DNA from: Bacillota bacterium
Lineage (GTDB): Bacteria > Bacillota > Sulfobacillia > JAJYWN01 > JAJZPE01
DNA: 55,680 nt
Direction of reading: 5' to 3'
Assembly (NCBI GenBank): GCA_021787335.1
Contig: JAJYMC010000048.1
Span: forward strand, 1 to 55,680
The notes under the pieces are model-generated. The model searched no databases. It saw nothing but the letters and a program-made list of their open reading frames with translations, and had not been told where the DNA came from. Each line of letters starts with the position of its first letter. The first letter of the stretch is position 1. Made by a program: the position numbers and the translations under genes. Below are positions 16,899 to 27,196 of this stretch, piece after piece.

Positions 16899-17906
16899 GT
16901 GTTTAGAAAACTGGGGCTCCCGGCGCTTGCCCTGGCCCTCGTGCTGTCACTGGCGGCCGCGACGGTCGCGGGCTGCGCGCCGAAGCCGGCGCCGAAAACG
17001 CTGGTGCGCGTGGGCATCCAGCCCGGCGTTTTCGTGACCCCCTACTTCATCGCCAAGGACCAGGGGTTCTTCGACTCCAAGGTCATCGAGATCAAGGAAG
17101 CCAGCTTCCTCTCGGGCGGGGCGATGAACGAAGGGATGCTCTCCGGGAACATCGACATCGGCTACCTCGGGGCGACGCCGGCCATCGTCGCGGCTTCCCG
17201 TGACCCTCGGGTGGCCATCATCGCCATCTGCGACCTGTCCGACGGCGGCGAGGGGATCCTGGTCCAGAAGGACAGCAAGATCAACACGCCGGCCGACCTC
17301 AGGGGCAAGAAGATCGCCGTGGCCAAGGGCTCGACGGTCCACCGCTTCCTCTATGAGGTCCTCAAGAACGCCGGGCTCGACCCCGACAAGGACGTCAGCA
17401 TCTACGACATGAGCGTCGAGGACCAGGTCACGGCCTTGCAGACGAAGAACGTCGACGCCGTGGCCAACTGGGAGCCATGGATGACCAAGGCCGAGAAGGC
17501 CGGCGGCCGCCGGCTCATCGACGACTCGAAGGCGGTCGTCCGGACCTACGACGTGGTTTATGTCAACAGTGACTTCGCCAAGAAGCATCCCGAGGCGGTC
17601 AAGGCCTTCCTGGCCGGCCACATGAAGGGGGCGGAGTTCAAGAACACCAAGACCGACGAGGCCGCGAAAATCGTGGCCAAGGTCCTGCCCTTGACGCCGG
17701 ACGAGATCCTGACGACGTTCAAGCTCTTCATCCACCCGGACCTCAAGGCTCAGCTGACGCCGGAGTTCTTCGGGGCGCCGAAGGAGAAGGCCCGCGCCGA
17801 CATCGGTTACGACGTGGACTTCCTCTTCAAGCAAGGGCTCATCAAGAGCCAGCCGGACCTCGGCAAGCTGGTCGACACGCAGTACATCCTGGGGCTGTCA
17901 AAATAA
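16899..17906 (+). CDS. Solute-binding lipoprotein of the NMT1/TauA type
   Basis: The 335-residue protein has a lipoprotein signal ending in lipobox VAGC. The mature part has the periplasmic-binding pattern of nitrate/taurine/thiamine-precursor binding proteins: RVGIQPGVFVTPYFIAKDQGFF, then MLSGNIDIGYLGATPAIVAAS, then VANWEPWMTKAE. The start is GTG 16899, 8 bases after GGAGG; the GTG at 16890 overlaps that site. It is coded 19 bp after the permease stop and is followed by a terminator, so it is the last gene of its unit. Substrate unknown. Confidence 0.88.
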   Translation: MFRKLGLPALALALVLSLAAATVAGCAPKPAPKTLVRVGIQPGVFVTPYFIAKDQGFFDSKVIEIKEASFLSGGAMNEGMLSGNIDIGYLGATPAIVAASRDPRVAIIAICDLSDGGEGILVQKDSKINTPADLRGKKIAVAKGSTVHRFLYEVLKNAGLDPDKDVSIYDMSVEDQVTALQTKNVDAVANWEPWMTKAEKAGGRRLIDDSKAVVRTYDVVYVNSDFAKKHPEAVKAFLAGHMKGAEFKNTKTDEAAKIVAKVLPLTPDEILTTFKLFIHPDLKAQLTPEFFGAPKEKARADIGYDVDFLFKQGLIKSQPDLGKLVDTQYILGLSK

Positions 17907-17921
17907 GGCGGGCGAAACTAA

Positions 17922-17957
17922 GACCCCGGAAGGCGCCAAGCGCGTCCGGGGTCTCTT
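17922..17957 (+). terminator. Intrinsic terminator after the binding-protein gene
   Basis: Arms GACCCCGGA (17922-17930) and TCCGGGGTC (17945-17953) form a 9-bp stem followed by TCTT. It closes the permease/binding-protein unit. Confidence 0.7.
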
Positions 17958-17960
17958 CAT

Positions 17961-18182
17961 GTTCACCCTCCAGAGGGTGAAACCGGCGGCTTCACCTCCA
18001 CGGGGGTGAGCCGCGGGTCATCGCCGCCTCACGGGGAGGAATGGGTCGGCCTGAGTCGAATACCGTTTACGTTCTGACCCGGATAGGGAAAACTGGCAAC
18101 TGAGGGAATTGGAGGGATAGGATAAGGCTGGCGTGAGAGACTAAGGCCGGATGAGTGTGGGCCGACCGCTTCGAAGATTCCA
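17961..18182 (+). other. Structured gap ahead of hppA
   Basis: A gene-free stretch with two successive hairpins that share TTCACC/GGTGAA arms (17962-17981 and 17988-18012), followed by about 170 bp of purine-rich sequence with no open frame. I could not match it to a known riboswitch class. Because a promoter-like sequence lies downstream at 18183, most of it may be untranscribed by hppA. Confidence 0.35.
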
Positions 18183-18212
18183 TTGACCCGTCAGGATAAC
18201 TGGCCTTATATT
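18183..18212 (+). promoter_or_regulatory. Sigma70-type promoter of hppA
   Basis: TTGACC at 18183-18188 is separated by 18 bases from TATATT at 18207-18212. It is the AT-rich spot of the region and lies 62 bp before the hppA start. Confidence 0.55.
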
Positions 18213-18274
18213 ATTGTAGTGGGCTCCGCCCCAAAACCTTTGACCAGCATCGAAAGGAAGGGATTCAAACCCCC

Positions 18275-20323
<2,049 letters not shown>

Positions 20324-20340
20324 GTGCGGGAAGACCAAGC

Positions 20341-20372
20341 CCCCCGGGGTCATCAGCCCCCGGGGGTCTCTT
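20341..20372 (+). terminator. Intrinsic terminator of hppA
   Basis: A 9-bp all-G+C stem (CCCCCGGGG at 20341-20349, complement at 20358-20366) with an 8-base loop is followed by TCTCTT. Confidence 0.75.
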
Positions 20373-20543
20373 GTTGTCGGCTGAGAAGCGCGGGCGGACC
20401 CGGCTGTCAGACGTCAGGCAGTCTAGATTCTACTAACAATATAGACAAAAATTCTGACCTCTTTGCGTCACTAACCTCGCTAACGCCCCAGGAATTGGAA
20501 TATCCGGTGGTGAATAGTGGCTTTGTCCCGGTTTTGTATGGGT

Positions 20544-21866
20544 ATGGAAAGGGGCGTTTGTTCCTTGGTCGATGGTTCTAAGAGCGGGTTCTTGAGCGTC
20601 CTGCGCCACCGCGACTTCCGCCTCATCTGGACCGCTCAGGCCGGCTCGTACGTCGGCGACCGCCTTGAAGAAGTGGCCTTCTGGCTCCTGGCCATGCGCC
20701 TGGCCAACGGCTCGGCGGTGGCCGTCTCCCTGGTCCTCATCGCTTCGCGCATCCCGCACATCATCTTCGGCCCCGTGGCCGGCGTCCTTGTCGACCGTTG
20801 GGATAAGCGCAGGGTCATGGTCGCGTGCGACGTCATCCGGGCAGGCATCATCCTGACCGCCCCGTTCATACCCCGGGCCGAGCTGGTCTACGTGCTGGCC
20901 TTCCTGATGGCCACGGTGTCGGCCTTCTTCGAACCGGCGATCTTCTCCGCCGTACCGGAGACCCTGGCCGGCAAGGAAGAGATCATCACCGCCAATTCCC
21001 TGTCCTACTCCACCAAGTTCATCACCGATCTCGCCGGCTACGCGGCGGCCTCGGTCATCGTCGGGGCCATCGGCCTCGGCCCGGCGTTCTTCATCGACTC
21101 CTTCAGCTTCGTCTTCTCCGCCGCCCTCATCTCGCGGGTCCTCACCCGGCTCGGCCCGGCGCCTGCCGCGACGGGGGCCGCGGAGGCCGCGGCGACCGCA
21201 GCCGCACCGGCTCGGCCGACGTTCCTGTCTGAGCTCCTCGATGGACTTCGGTATCACAGGGCCAACCCGACGGTCCTCTCCCTCCTCGTCTCGACCAGCA
21301 TGGGCCTGGTCGCCGTCGGCGGCATCAACACCCTACTGGTGGTGGCCGTTCCACATCTGCTCGGTGTGCCGGACCACTGGCTGGGGTACTTCGTCGCGGT
21401 CCAGGCGGTCGGGATGACTGTCGTCGCGTTGGCCCTGCAACCTTTGACCCGCATCTTCAACAAGGCCCGGCTCGTTGTCCTCGGCTTCCTGGTGGGTGGA
21501 CTGGCCATCGTCACCCTGGCCTTCACCCACGACCTCGCCACCGGCTTCGCCATCTACTTCGTCATGGGCCTGGCCAACACGGCCTTCATGGCCCCGACCA
21601 TCGCCTGGGCCCAGGAGATCGTGCCCTTCGAGTACCGCGGCCGGGTGATGGCCCTCCGCCTGACCGTCCTGAACCTCATCTTCGCCGTCTCCGCCTGGGG
21701 CTTCGGGATGGTGGCCGATCGCGTCGGCATCGTCCCGGTGCTGGCCGCGGCCGGCGGGGTGATGGCCGTGGCCGGGGTGGTCAGCGCCTTCCTGCCGGGC
21801 TTCCGCGCCCTCTGCTTCCAACCTGCGCCGCCCGAGCCGCACCAAAGTCTGCCGTATCAGCTCTGA
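20544..21866 (+). CDS. Major facilitator superfamily permease
   Basis: The roughly 440-residue membrane protein has about twelve hydrophobic segments and the MFS loop motif GPVAGVLVDRWDKRRVM after helix 2, like drug or macrolide efflux proteins of the MFS_3 type (RLIWTAQAGSYVGDRLEEVAFWLL at the start). Substrate cannot be inferred. The start is uncertain: ATG 20544 is taken, but GTG 20517, ATG 20538 and a TTG near 20592 are in frame and none has a strong site. The gene is single, between the hppA terminator and a shared terminator at its 3' end. Confidence 0.85.
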   Translation: MERGVCSLVDGSKSGFLSVLRHRDFRLIWTAQAGSYVGDRLEEVAFWLLAMRLANGSAVAVSLVLIASRIPHIIFGPVAGVLVDRWDKRRVMVACDVIRAGIILTAPFIPRAELVYVLAFLMATVSAFFEPAIFSAVPETLAGKEEIITANSLSYSTKFITDLAGYAAASVIVGAIGLGPAFFIDSFSFVFSAALISRVLTRLGPAPAATGAAEAAATAAAPARPTFLSELLDGLRYHRANPTVLSLLVSTSMGLVAVGGINTLLVVAVPHLLGVPDHWLGYFVAVQAVGMTVVALALQPLTRIFNKARLVVLGFLVGGLAIVTLAFTHDLATGFAIYFVMGLANTAFMAPTIAWAQEIVPFEYRGRVMALRLTVLNLIFAVSAWGFGMVADRVGIVPVLAAAGGVMAVAGVVSAFLPGFRALCFQPAPPEPHQSLPYQL

Positions 21867-21907
21867 CTGCGGTGGTGCCGGAACCCGCTCCCGCCGCAAG
21901 GACACAA

Positions 21908-21946
21908 AAGAGAGCCGCTCCCGGGAAGCCGGGGGGCGGCTCTCTT
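21908..21946. terminator. Bidirectional terminator between the MFS and TrkA-type genes
   Basis: AAGAGAGCCGC and its complement GCGGCTCTCTT form a long stem with a G+C-rich top. T-rich or A-rich sides occur on both strands, and the genes on both sides converge on it. Confidence 0.75.
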
Positions 21947-22022
21947 CCTTCATCGTCCGCAGATTCCAAAGGGTCGCGGAAGCCCAGGACGCGTTGGGGG
22001 CATCCCGGGCCCCAGGGCATGC

Positions 22023-22682
22023 TCAGCTGGCTCCGATGGCCTTCCGCAGGCTCTCCTGCCCGCCCTGGCGGACCAGGGCGACGATAGCGTCGCCGGCCTT
22101 GACGACAGTGTCGCCGCGCGGGACGATGATCTCGTCGCCGCGGATGACGCTCATCAGGATGCAGTCGACCGGCAGGCGCAGCTCTTTGACGGCCTTATTG
22201 GCCGCGGGGGACTCGTTGGACAATGAGACCTCGACGATCTCCAGCCGGCCGCGGGCCAACGCGGCCAGGCAGACGAGGGTGTTCGAGCCGACCTCCTCCT
22301 CGAGGAGGCTGTAGATGATCCGGGTGCTCGAGACGGTGGCGTCGATGCCGAGCATGCGGAAGGTGTCCTCGTTGAGTGGGTTGTTGACCCTGGCGACGAC
22401 GCGCTTGGTGCCGAACTTGCGCTTGGCCATCTGGCAGACGACCAGGTTGTCCTCGTCGTAGCCGGTCACGGCGACGACCACGTCGGCCCGGCCGATGCCG
22501 GAGCGTTCGAGGACGCGGACGTCGGCCCCGTTGCCATGCATGACCACGTCACCGAGACCTTCCTCCAGCCGGTGGGTGTGGTCGGCGTCCTTCTCGATGA
22601 GGAGCACCTCGTGGCCGTCATCGAGGAGGGTCCGAGCGAGGTAGAAGCCGATCTTACCGCCGCCGACGATGATGGCGTACAT
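22023..22682 (-). CDS. TrkA-type potassium-uptake regulatory protein (TrkA_N plus TrkA_C)
   Basis: The 219-residue cytoplasmic protein has an N-terminal Rossmann fold (MYAIIVGGGKIGFYLARTL with GGGKIG at 8-13) that binds NAD(H) or ATP/ADP, and a C-terminal TrkA_C (RCK_C) domain from about residue 135 (LEIVEVSLSNESPAANKAVKELRLP). Such proteins gate K+ channels or transporters. It is 3 bp downstream of a second TrkA_N protein. No TrkH/KtrB-type membrane partner is in the window. Confidence 0.88.
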   Translation of the reverse strand: MYAIIVGGGKIGFYLARTLLDDGHEVLLIEKDADHTHRLEEGLGDVVMHGNGADVRVLERSGIGRADVVVAVTGYDEDNLVVCQMAKRKFGTKRVVARVNNPLNEDTFRMLGIDATVSSTRIIYSLLEEEVGSNTLVCLAALARGRLEIVEVSLSNESPAANKAVKELRLPVDCILMSVIRGDEIIVPRGDTVVKAGDAIVALVRQGGQESLRKAIGAS

Positions 22683-22685
22683 CGC

Positions 22686-23105
22686 CTAGGCCCCCTTCCC
22701 CGAAGCCTTGGCGGGCAACGAGTCGTGGATAAGCTTGACCGTGATGTCAGTCGGGCAGATGGTCTCGAGCCCGAACTCGCGGTAGATCTCCTGCAGGCGC
22801 GGGTCGAAGGTCCGGGCCAGGACCGTCTTCACCTTGTACTTCTCCTTGGCGATCTGGGCGGCCACGACATTGGTGTTGTCCAAGTTGGTCACGGCGACCA
22901 CCGCGTCGGCGGTCTCGATACCTGCCCGTCGCAGGACGGCGTCGTCGATGCCGGTCCCAAGGATGATCCGGCCCTGGAAAGCTTCGGGCAGATGGACCAG
23001 GGCCAACCGGTCCTTCTCGACGACGGTGACCTCATGACCTTCGGATTCGAGGGTGGCCGCCAGGTCGGCGCCCACTCGGCCGCAGCCGATGATGATGACG
23101 CGCAT
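22686..23105 (-). CDS. Single-domain TrkA_N protein
   Basis: The 139-residue protein begins MRVIIIGCGRVGADLAATLE and ends soon after the Rossmann domain, so it lacks a TrkA_C domain. The start is ATG 23105 with GGGAGTGA before it; the longer open frame to 23216 lacks a site. It pairs with the neighbouring TrkA_N/TrkA_C protein, and the two probably form a mixed RCK assembly. Confidence 0.88.
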   Translation of the reverse strand: MRVIIIGCGRVGADLAATLESEGHEVTVVEKDRLALVHLPEAFQGRIILGTGIDDAVLRRAGIETADAVVAVTNLDNTNVVAAQIAKEKYKVKTVLARTFDPRLQEIYREFGLETICPTDITVKLIHDSLPAKASGKGA

Positions 23106-23161
23106 GGTCTCACTCCCTGCTGCTGCGATACCCGACCCGTGCCATCCCCGCCGCGGCTCCG

Positions 23162-23779
23162 TCACCGCGAGCTGGGCACGGCGACGAACGACGGACGTTC
23201 CAGGATGACGTCGCACGGGGCGTGACGAACGACGAAATCGGCGGTGCTGCCGAAGAAGCGGTCCTCGAAGTTCGGCCGCTCGCCCAGGCCGAGGACGATG
23301 AGCTGCGTCGGCGCGGCCTTGGCCTCGTCGACGATGGCCCGCCCGGCCTTGCGGGCCCTGGCGACCTGCTTGCGGAGGCTCACGTTGTGCTGCCTGGCGA
23401 CTTCCTCGGCTTCGGCCAGGACCTGCTCGGCCCGGCGCATCTCCTCTGGTACCGGGGCGTCGAGGGGTAGGGTCATCGGCAGCTCGACCACGTAGATGGC
23501 CGTCAACGAGGTCTTCTGGCTCTGGGCCAGATCACAGGCCAGGTTCAGAAGGCGCTGGGAGAGCCGGCCGCCGCGGGTCCCAACGAGGATCCGCCCGCCG
23601 ACCTCGGCCAGCCGTTCGGCGCCCTCCTTGACCTTCACCATGATGGCCTGGGCCTTGGGCGGGTGCATCATCCACCAGAGGATGGTGATGACGCTCGAAG
23701 CGAAGACGACACCAAGGACCACGCCCACCGGCGTGGTGTGGATGGGAACGGGGGTCGTGGCGGCGACGGCTAGAAACAA
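23162..23779 (-). CDS. Universal stress protein with an N-terminal membrane anchor
   Basis: The 205-residue protein has one membrane segment near residues 18-37 (VGVVLGVVFASSVITILWWM), then a UspA-type domain from about residue 62 (GGRILVGTRGGRLSQRLLNLA) ending with LIVLGLGERP...GSTADFVVRHAPCDVIL. The G-2x-G-9x-G ATP motif of UspA is recognisable as GLGERPNFEDRFFGST. Membrane anchoring is unusual for this family. It lies between the TrkA pair and a small membrane protein, so it may sense or relay K+-transport or envelope status. Start is TTG 23779 with GAGGGGGGAAG. Confidence 0.8.
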   Translation of the reverse strand: MFLAVAATTPVPIHTTPVGVVLGVVFASSVITILWWMMHPPKAQAIMVKVKEGAERLAEVGGRILVGTRGGRLSQRLLNLACDLAQSQKTSLTAIYVVELPMTLPLDAPVPEEMRRAEQVLAEAEEVARQHNVSLRKQVARARKAGRAIVDEAKAAPTQLIVLGLGERPNFEDRFFGSTADFVVRHAPCDVILERPSFVAVPSSR

Positions 23780-23792
23780 CGGACTTCCCCCC

Positions 23793-24020
23793 TCAGCGAC
23801 CGGTCGCGCGACCGGTCAGGAGCATGACCAGGATGCGCACGCGGACCACCCCGAGGCCGACGAAGGCCAACCCGAGGAGCCACCCGGTGACGGTGCCGCC
23901 GATCGCGGCCATCCGGTAGACCATGAGGAGCCCCAGGGCGAGGGCGACCGACCCGGTGAACAGCTTGTACCGGTCAAGCATGCGCTGCTGTCGATCGGTC
24001 AGGGGCGGGCGTGGGCTCAT
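23793..24020 (-). CDS. Small two-helix membrane protein
   Basis: The 75-residue protein has a polar N-terminus (MSPRPPLTDRQQRMLDRYKL), two hydrophobic segments (about 22-38 and 45-68) and a basic end. ATG 24020 follows AGGAGG by 11 bases. It is 13 bp before the membrane-anchored stress-protein gene. No family recognised. Confidence 0.7.
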   Translation of the reverse strand: MSPRPPLTDRQQRMLDRYKLFTGSVALALGLLMVYRMAAIGGTVTGWLLGLAFVGLGVVRVRILVMLLTGRATGR

Positions 24021-24171
24021 GTTTCACTTGCCTCCTGTGGACGGTGCGGCTACGGCCGGCTCTTGTAAGGCCGCGGCGAATACGATTCGCCAGAGCGTAG
24101 TTTCACCAGAGAAATCAACACCAACTCCCCGGGCCTCTGAACCAGCCGATAACAGCCGAAAAGCGATATGC

Positions 24172-24867
24172 TCAGAGCATTTCCGCCAACTTCGTCAGGG
24201 TACCGCGGTGATCCACGCGCGGCTCACCGGGCTCGCGGTGCAGGAGTTCCTCGTCGACGAGGAAGGTCTTCAGGCCCAGCCGGGCGGCGACCATGTCGTC
24301 CTGGACGTCGTTGCCGGCCATCATCGCCTCTTCTGGCTTGACCCCGATGACGTCACAGATCTCCTGATAGTACTGGAGGTGCGGCTTGCACGCGTGCATG
24401 ATCTCGTAAGAGGTGATGAGGTCGAAGGGGAAGTCGGCCACGCCGGCCCAGCGCATCCGCTCGACGATGGCGTAGACAGGGAACATCGGGTTGGTCGCGA
24501 CGACCACCTTGAGGCCGCGGTCGAGGGCCTTCTGAACGACCGCGCGGGCCTCGGGCTTGCGGCGCGTGTAGCCCTCCAGCTTGCGGAAGTCGGAGGCGTA
24601 GAAGCGGTCGAAGCGCGGGATGAGGTCCCCGGCCGAAAGCTGGAAGCGGGGCAGGAAGTCGGCCCAGAAGACTTCCTGGTTCGTCCGGGACGGGTCCGTG
24701 TCCCGCATCATCTTCTCGGTCGAGGCCATGATGTGGGCGACGAGCTCCTGTCGCGGGACGAGGCCGTTGAAGCTCTTGGCCAGCGCGCCGAAGTAGTACT
24801 TGAGGAACTGGTCCATGTCGTTCCCGAGCAGAGTTCCGTCGAGATCGAGCAGAAGGGCGCGAAGCAT
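24172..24867 (-). CDS. HAD-family hydrolase
   Basis: The 231-residue cytoplasmic phosphatase-type enzyme has motif I DLDGTLLGND at 7-16 with the nucleophile Asp, motif II with VVATNP near 105, and motif IV in AGNDVQDDMVAARLGLKT. The helical cap between motifs I and II (YFGALAKSFNGLVPRQELVAHIM) places it in the subfamily I group. The start is ATG 24867 with GGGAGG 8 bases upstream. Physiological substrate unknown. Confidence 0.88.
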   Translation of the reverse strand: MLRALLLDLDGTLLGNDMDQFLKYYFGALAKSFNGLVPRQELVAHIMASTEKMMRDTDPSRTNQEVFWADFLPRFQLSAGDLIPRFDRFYASDFRKLEGYTRRKPEARAVVQKALDRGLKVVVATNPMFPVYAIVERMRWAGVADFPFDLITSYEIMHACKPHLQYYQEICDVIGVKPEEAMMAGNDVQDDMVAARLGLKTFLVDEELLHREPGEPRVDHRGTLTKLAEML

Positions 24868-24976
24868 CGTCTGTACCTCCCTCGCGACAATGAGGAGATA
24901 GGTTCGACGATTCGCGCCCGGAATCCTGTCAGAGACGCCATCCGCGGCGGCCACCCCGTGCGGCCGCGCGTGGGCC

Positions 24977-26662
24977 CTATGCGTGGCGGTCGAGCCGGCG
25001 GCCGAGGGCCGTGGCCACGTTCGCGCCGGCCCGCCGCACCGGATAGGTCAGGCCGCGGTAGGCGGCGACGGCCGAGGCGCCCAGGATGGCCCCCCAACCC
25101 GCCCCGTGGAGCTGGTCGAGGACGAGGTCGACGGTGTTCCCGATGACCTTCACCGCCTGCCACTTCCCGGCCAGGCTGAGGTCCCGCCAGCCGCGGGGCC
25201 GCAGGTCCGCGACGGCGTACTCAGCCTCGGGGGCCGGGGTGTACGATGGGTCGTTGTGCAACAGCCAGTCCCGGGCCACCCGCCGCCCGACGCGAAAGTC
25301 ATGCTCGCGGAACTTCTCCTCGAAGAGACCGCCGAAGTGCCCCCAGAAGGCCCCCGCCAGCTCGCCGGGATCGGCCGGAGCCAGGTGGTGCAGGCGATAG
25401 CGGCGCTTACCGGCCAGGCCGCTGGCGCCCTCGAGGCGCAGGCGCAGGAGCAGGAAGAGGCGGCGATGAGTCGGCGCCACTGACGCCAGCGCCGCTGACT
25501 CCAGCGCCGCTGACTCCAGCGCCGCTGACTCCAGCGCCGGCGGCCAGCCGTTGGCCTCATGGCCGGCGGCCATCCGGGCGAGTCGATCATCGACGTCAGG
25601 CCAGTGTCGGCGACAGGCCGCGGTAAGGTCCAGAGCGGCCGCCTCGGCCGCTCCCGTGTCCAGGGCGATGACCACGCGAGCCCAATCGTCCCAGGCCTCT
25701 CCGAGGGCGGCCAGACGGGCGTTGGTCTTCTCGAACTGGACCATGTCCCGGCTGACCTGTTCGGTGATGGGGATGGTGGCCAGCCGGGCCAGGACCGACG
25801 CCGGCGAATAGCCTTCGGGACCCGGCGGGCCGGAGGCCTGGTCGCCGGGATCGCCGGGTTCGACGACGATGAATTCACGTCTCGACGGGTCCGAGGCATC
25901 GAGGTCGGCGATGGCGTCGATGGCCCGCCCGAGGGGCATCCCCTCGAGGACCCCGCCGTCCGAGCACCAGAAGCGGCGCTGGTCCCCGCCGATGTACCGG
26001 CCCGGGACCCAGGCCTCGAGTTCCTCCGGCGTGTGCTCGATGGGCACGGGCTCGAAGGCGACCGGAAAGGCCCCCGAGGCGACCACGGCCCGGCCGATGT
26101 CCGACCACCGGCCCGAATCATAGGGCGCCTTCGGATCCAGGTCGAAGGTCTTCAGGTCCTGGTGGGCGACCGTGTCTATGGACGGCGGGTCGCCCGACGT
26201 GCCGAAGCGGAACCGCAGGCCATCGAGGTTGGTCAGCGTGGCGACCAGCCTGACCGGCCCGGCGGCCAGGGGCGTCGCACCCGCCGCCGGCGGCCGGAGC
26301 CACTCATCGACCAGTTCGCCGACGGCCGCCCCGGACAGGATGGAGCGCCGCCGGCCGGCCACCGGCCCGGTGAGGCGGCCGGCACTGGCTCCCTTGACCC
26401 AAGCGTCGTGGACGTCCTCGATGGGCGACCCAGTCACCAGTGAGTGCACGACCAGCGACGACGTGAGGGCGCCGGCCGACGTCCCGACAAAGACGTCCGG
26501 GATGAGCGGCGGAGAAACCTCGTTCTTCTTGGCCTGTCTGATGGCGTAGAGGAACTCGTATACGGCCCCGCCCTCGTATGGTCCGAGGGCGGCCGCCCCG
26601 GAGATGACGAAAGCGACCTTCGGCGGGCTGCCGGAGGTCGCTTGTGACGCGGTGAAACGCAT
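24977..26662 (-). CDS. Patatin-like phospholipase
   Basis: The 561-residue protein has the patatin catalytic dyad: GTSAG at 60-64 with nucleophile S62, and DGG at 235-237. The oxyanion segment SGAAALGPYEGG precedes them. Patatins cleave acyl chains from phospholipids. The protein is larger than typical members; the C-terminal 200 residues contain a short repeat-coded stretch (ESAAL repeated) and a weakly hydrophobic tail that may associate with membranes. ATG 26662 is the first in-frame start. Physiological role unknown. Confidence 0.88.
   Translation of the reverse strand: MRFTASQATSGSPPKVAFVISGAAALGPYEGGAVYEFLYAIRQAKKNEVSPPLIPDVFVGTSAGALTSSLVVHSLVTGSPIEDVHDAWVKGASAGRLTGPVAGRRRSILSGAAVGELVDEWLRPPAAGATPLAAGPVRLVATLTNLDGLRFRFGTSGDPPSIDTVAHQDLKTFDLDPKAPYDSGRWSDIGRAVVASGAFPVAFEPVPIEHTPEELEAWVPGRYIGGDQRRFWCSDGGVLEGMPLGRAIDAIADLDASDPSRREFIVVEPGDPGDQASGPPGPEGYSPASVLARLATIPITEQVSRDMVQFEKTNARLAALGEAWDDWARVVIALDTGAAEAAALDLTAACRRHWPDVDDRLARMAAGHEANGWPPALESAALESAALESAALASVAPTHRRLFLLLRLRLEGASGLAGKRRYRLHHLAPADPGELAGAFWGHFGGLFEEKFREHDFRVGRRVARDWLLHNDPSYTPAPEAEYAVADLRPRGWRDLSLAGKWQAVKVIGNTVDLVLDQLHGAGWGAILGASAVAAYRGLTYPVRRAGANVATALGRRLDRHA
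25476..25535. repeat. Four tandem 15-bp repeats inside the patatin gene
   Basis: GCCGCTGACTCCAGC occurs three times exactly (25491-25535), preceded by one two-mismatch copy (25476-25490). In the gene's frame each unit encodes five residues, giving ESAAL repeats. The count keeps the frame, so variation would change length only. Confidence 0.9.
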
Positions 26663-26770
26663 CGTCCAGCCACCCCTTCCGTCCGGTCCCCGTTCAATAT
26701 ACTATTCGGGTGGCGGAAGATGCCTTTCGGGGCGGGCACGGATGGCCGGGGGGCTGGTCAGCGGCCGGTC

Positions 26771-26780
26771 GGGGGGGGGG
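26771..26780. repeat. Run of ten G
   Basis: A homopolymer of ten G lies just after the DUF1634 gene's stop in a non-coding gap. It may affect nothing, or be a sequencing weak spot. Confidence 0.8.
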
Positions 26781-26791
26781 TGGAGCGGGGC

Positions 26792-27169
26792 CTATTCGGC
26801 GGCGACGAAGATGCTGAAGGTCAGGACCAGGGCGACGGCGACGGCGATGGCCGTGTAGGCCCAGTCCCGCTCGACCAGAAAGCCGATGATGCAGGTGACC
26901 ACGCGGATGGCCGGGGTCATCATCAGGAGAAGGATGCCCACGGTGATGATGGCCATCGGGTTCCCATGGAACGCGGCGACCACCGTGGCCACGATGGGCC
27001 CGGTGTGGTGGGACGCGGCGCCCGGGTTGAAGAACAGGAGGACCAGCCCCAGCAGCATGACGGCGATGCTCGCCATCACGCCGACGAGCAGTACGTAATG
27101 GAGGATTTGATTCAGGTCGACGTCGACGCGTTTGCGCTCGGCGGCGGCCTTCGCGTTCTCGTTACTCAC
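26792..27169 (-). CDS. DUF1634 membrane protein
   Basis: The 125-residue protein has three hydrophobic segments (about 24-48, 68-96 and 105-123) and the family's pattern LNQILHYVLLVGVM near its start. DUF1634 genes often lie next to TauE/SafE-type exporters, as here, 27 bp downstream of one. It is probably an accessory subunit of that transporter, by association. Confidence 0.8.
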   Translation of the reverse strand: MSNENAKAAAERKRVDVDLNQILHYVLLVGVMASIAVMLLGLVLLFFNPGAASHHTGPIVATVVAAFHGNPMAIITVGILLLMMTPAIRVVTCIIGFLVERDWAYTAIAVAVALVLTFSIFVAAE

Positions 27170-27196
27170 CGCTATTCACCTCGTTTGTGGGGTCGC

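Noticed and set aside
17961-18182. Guanidine, c-di-GMP, cobalamin or T-box riboswitch ahead of hppA
   Set aside because: None of the conserved core sequences of these classes could be found.
26771-26780. Ten-G tract as a phase-variation switch
   Set aside because: It lies in a non-coding gap downstream of a stop codon, with no promoter or gene start beside it.
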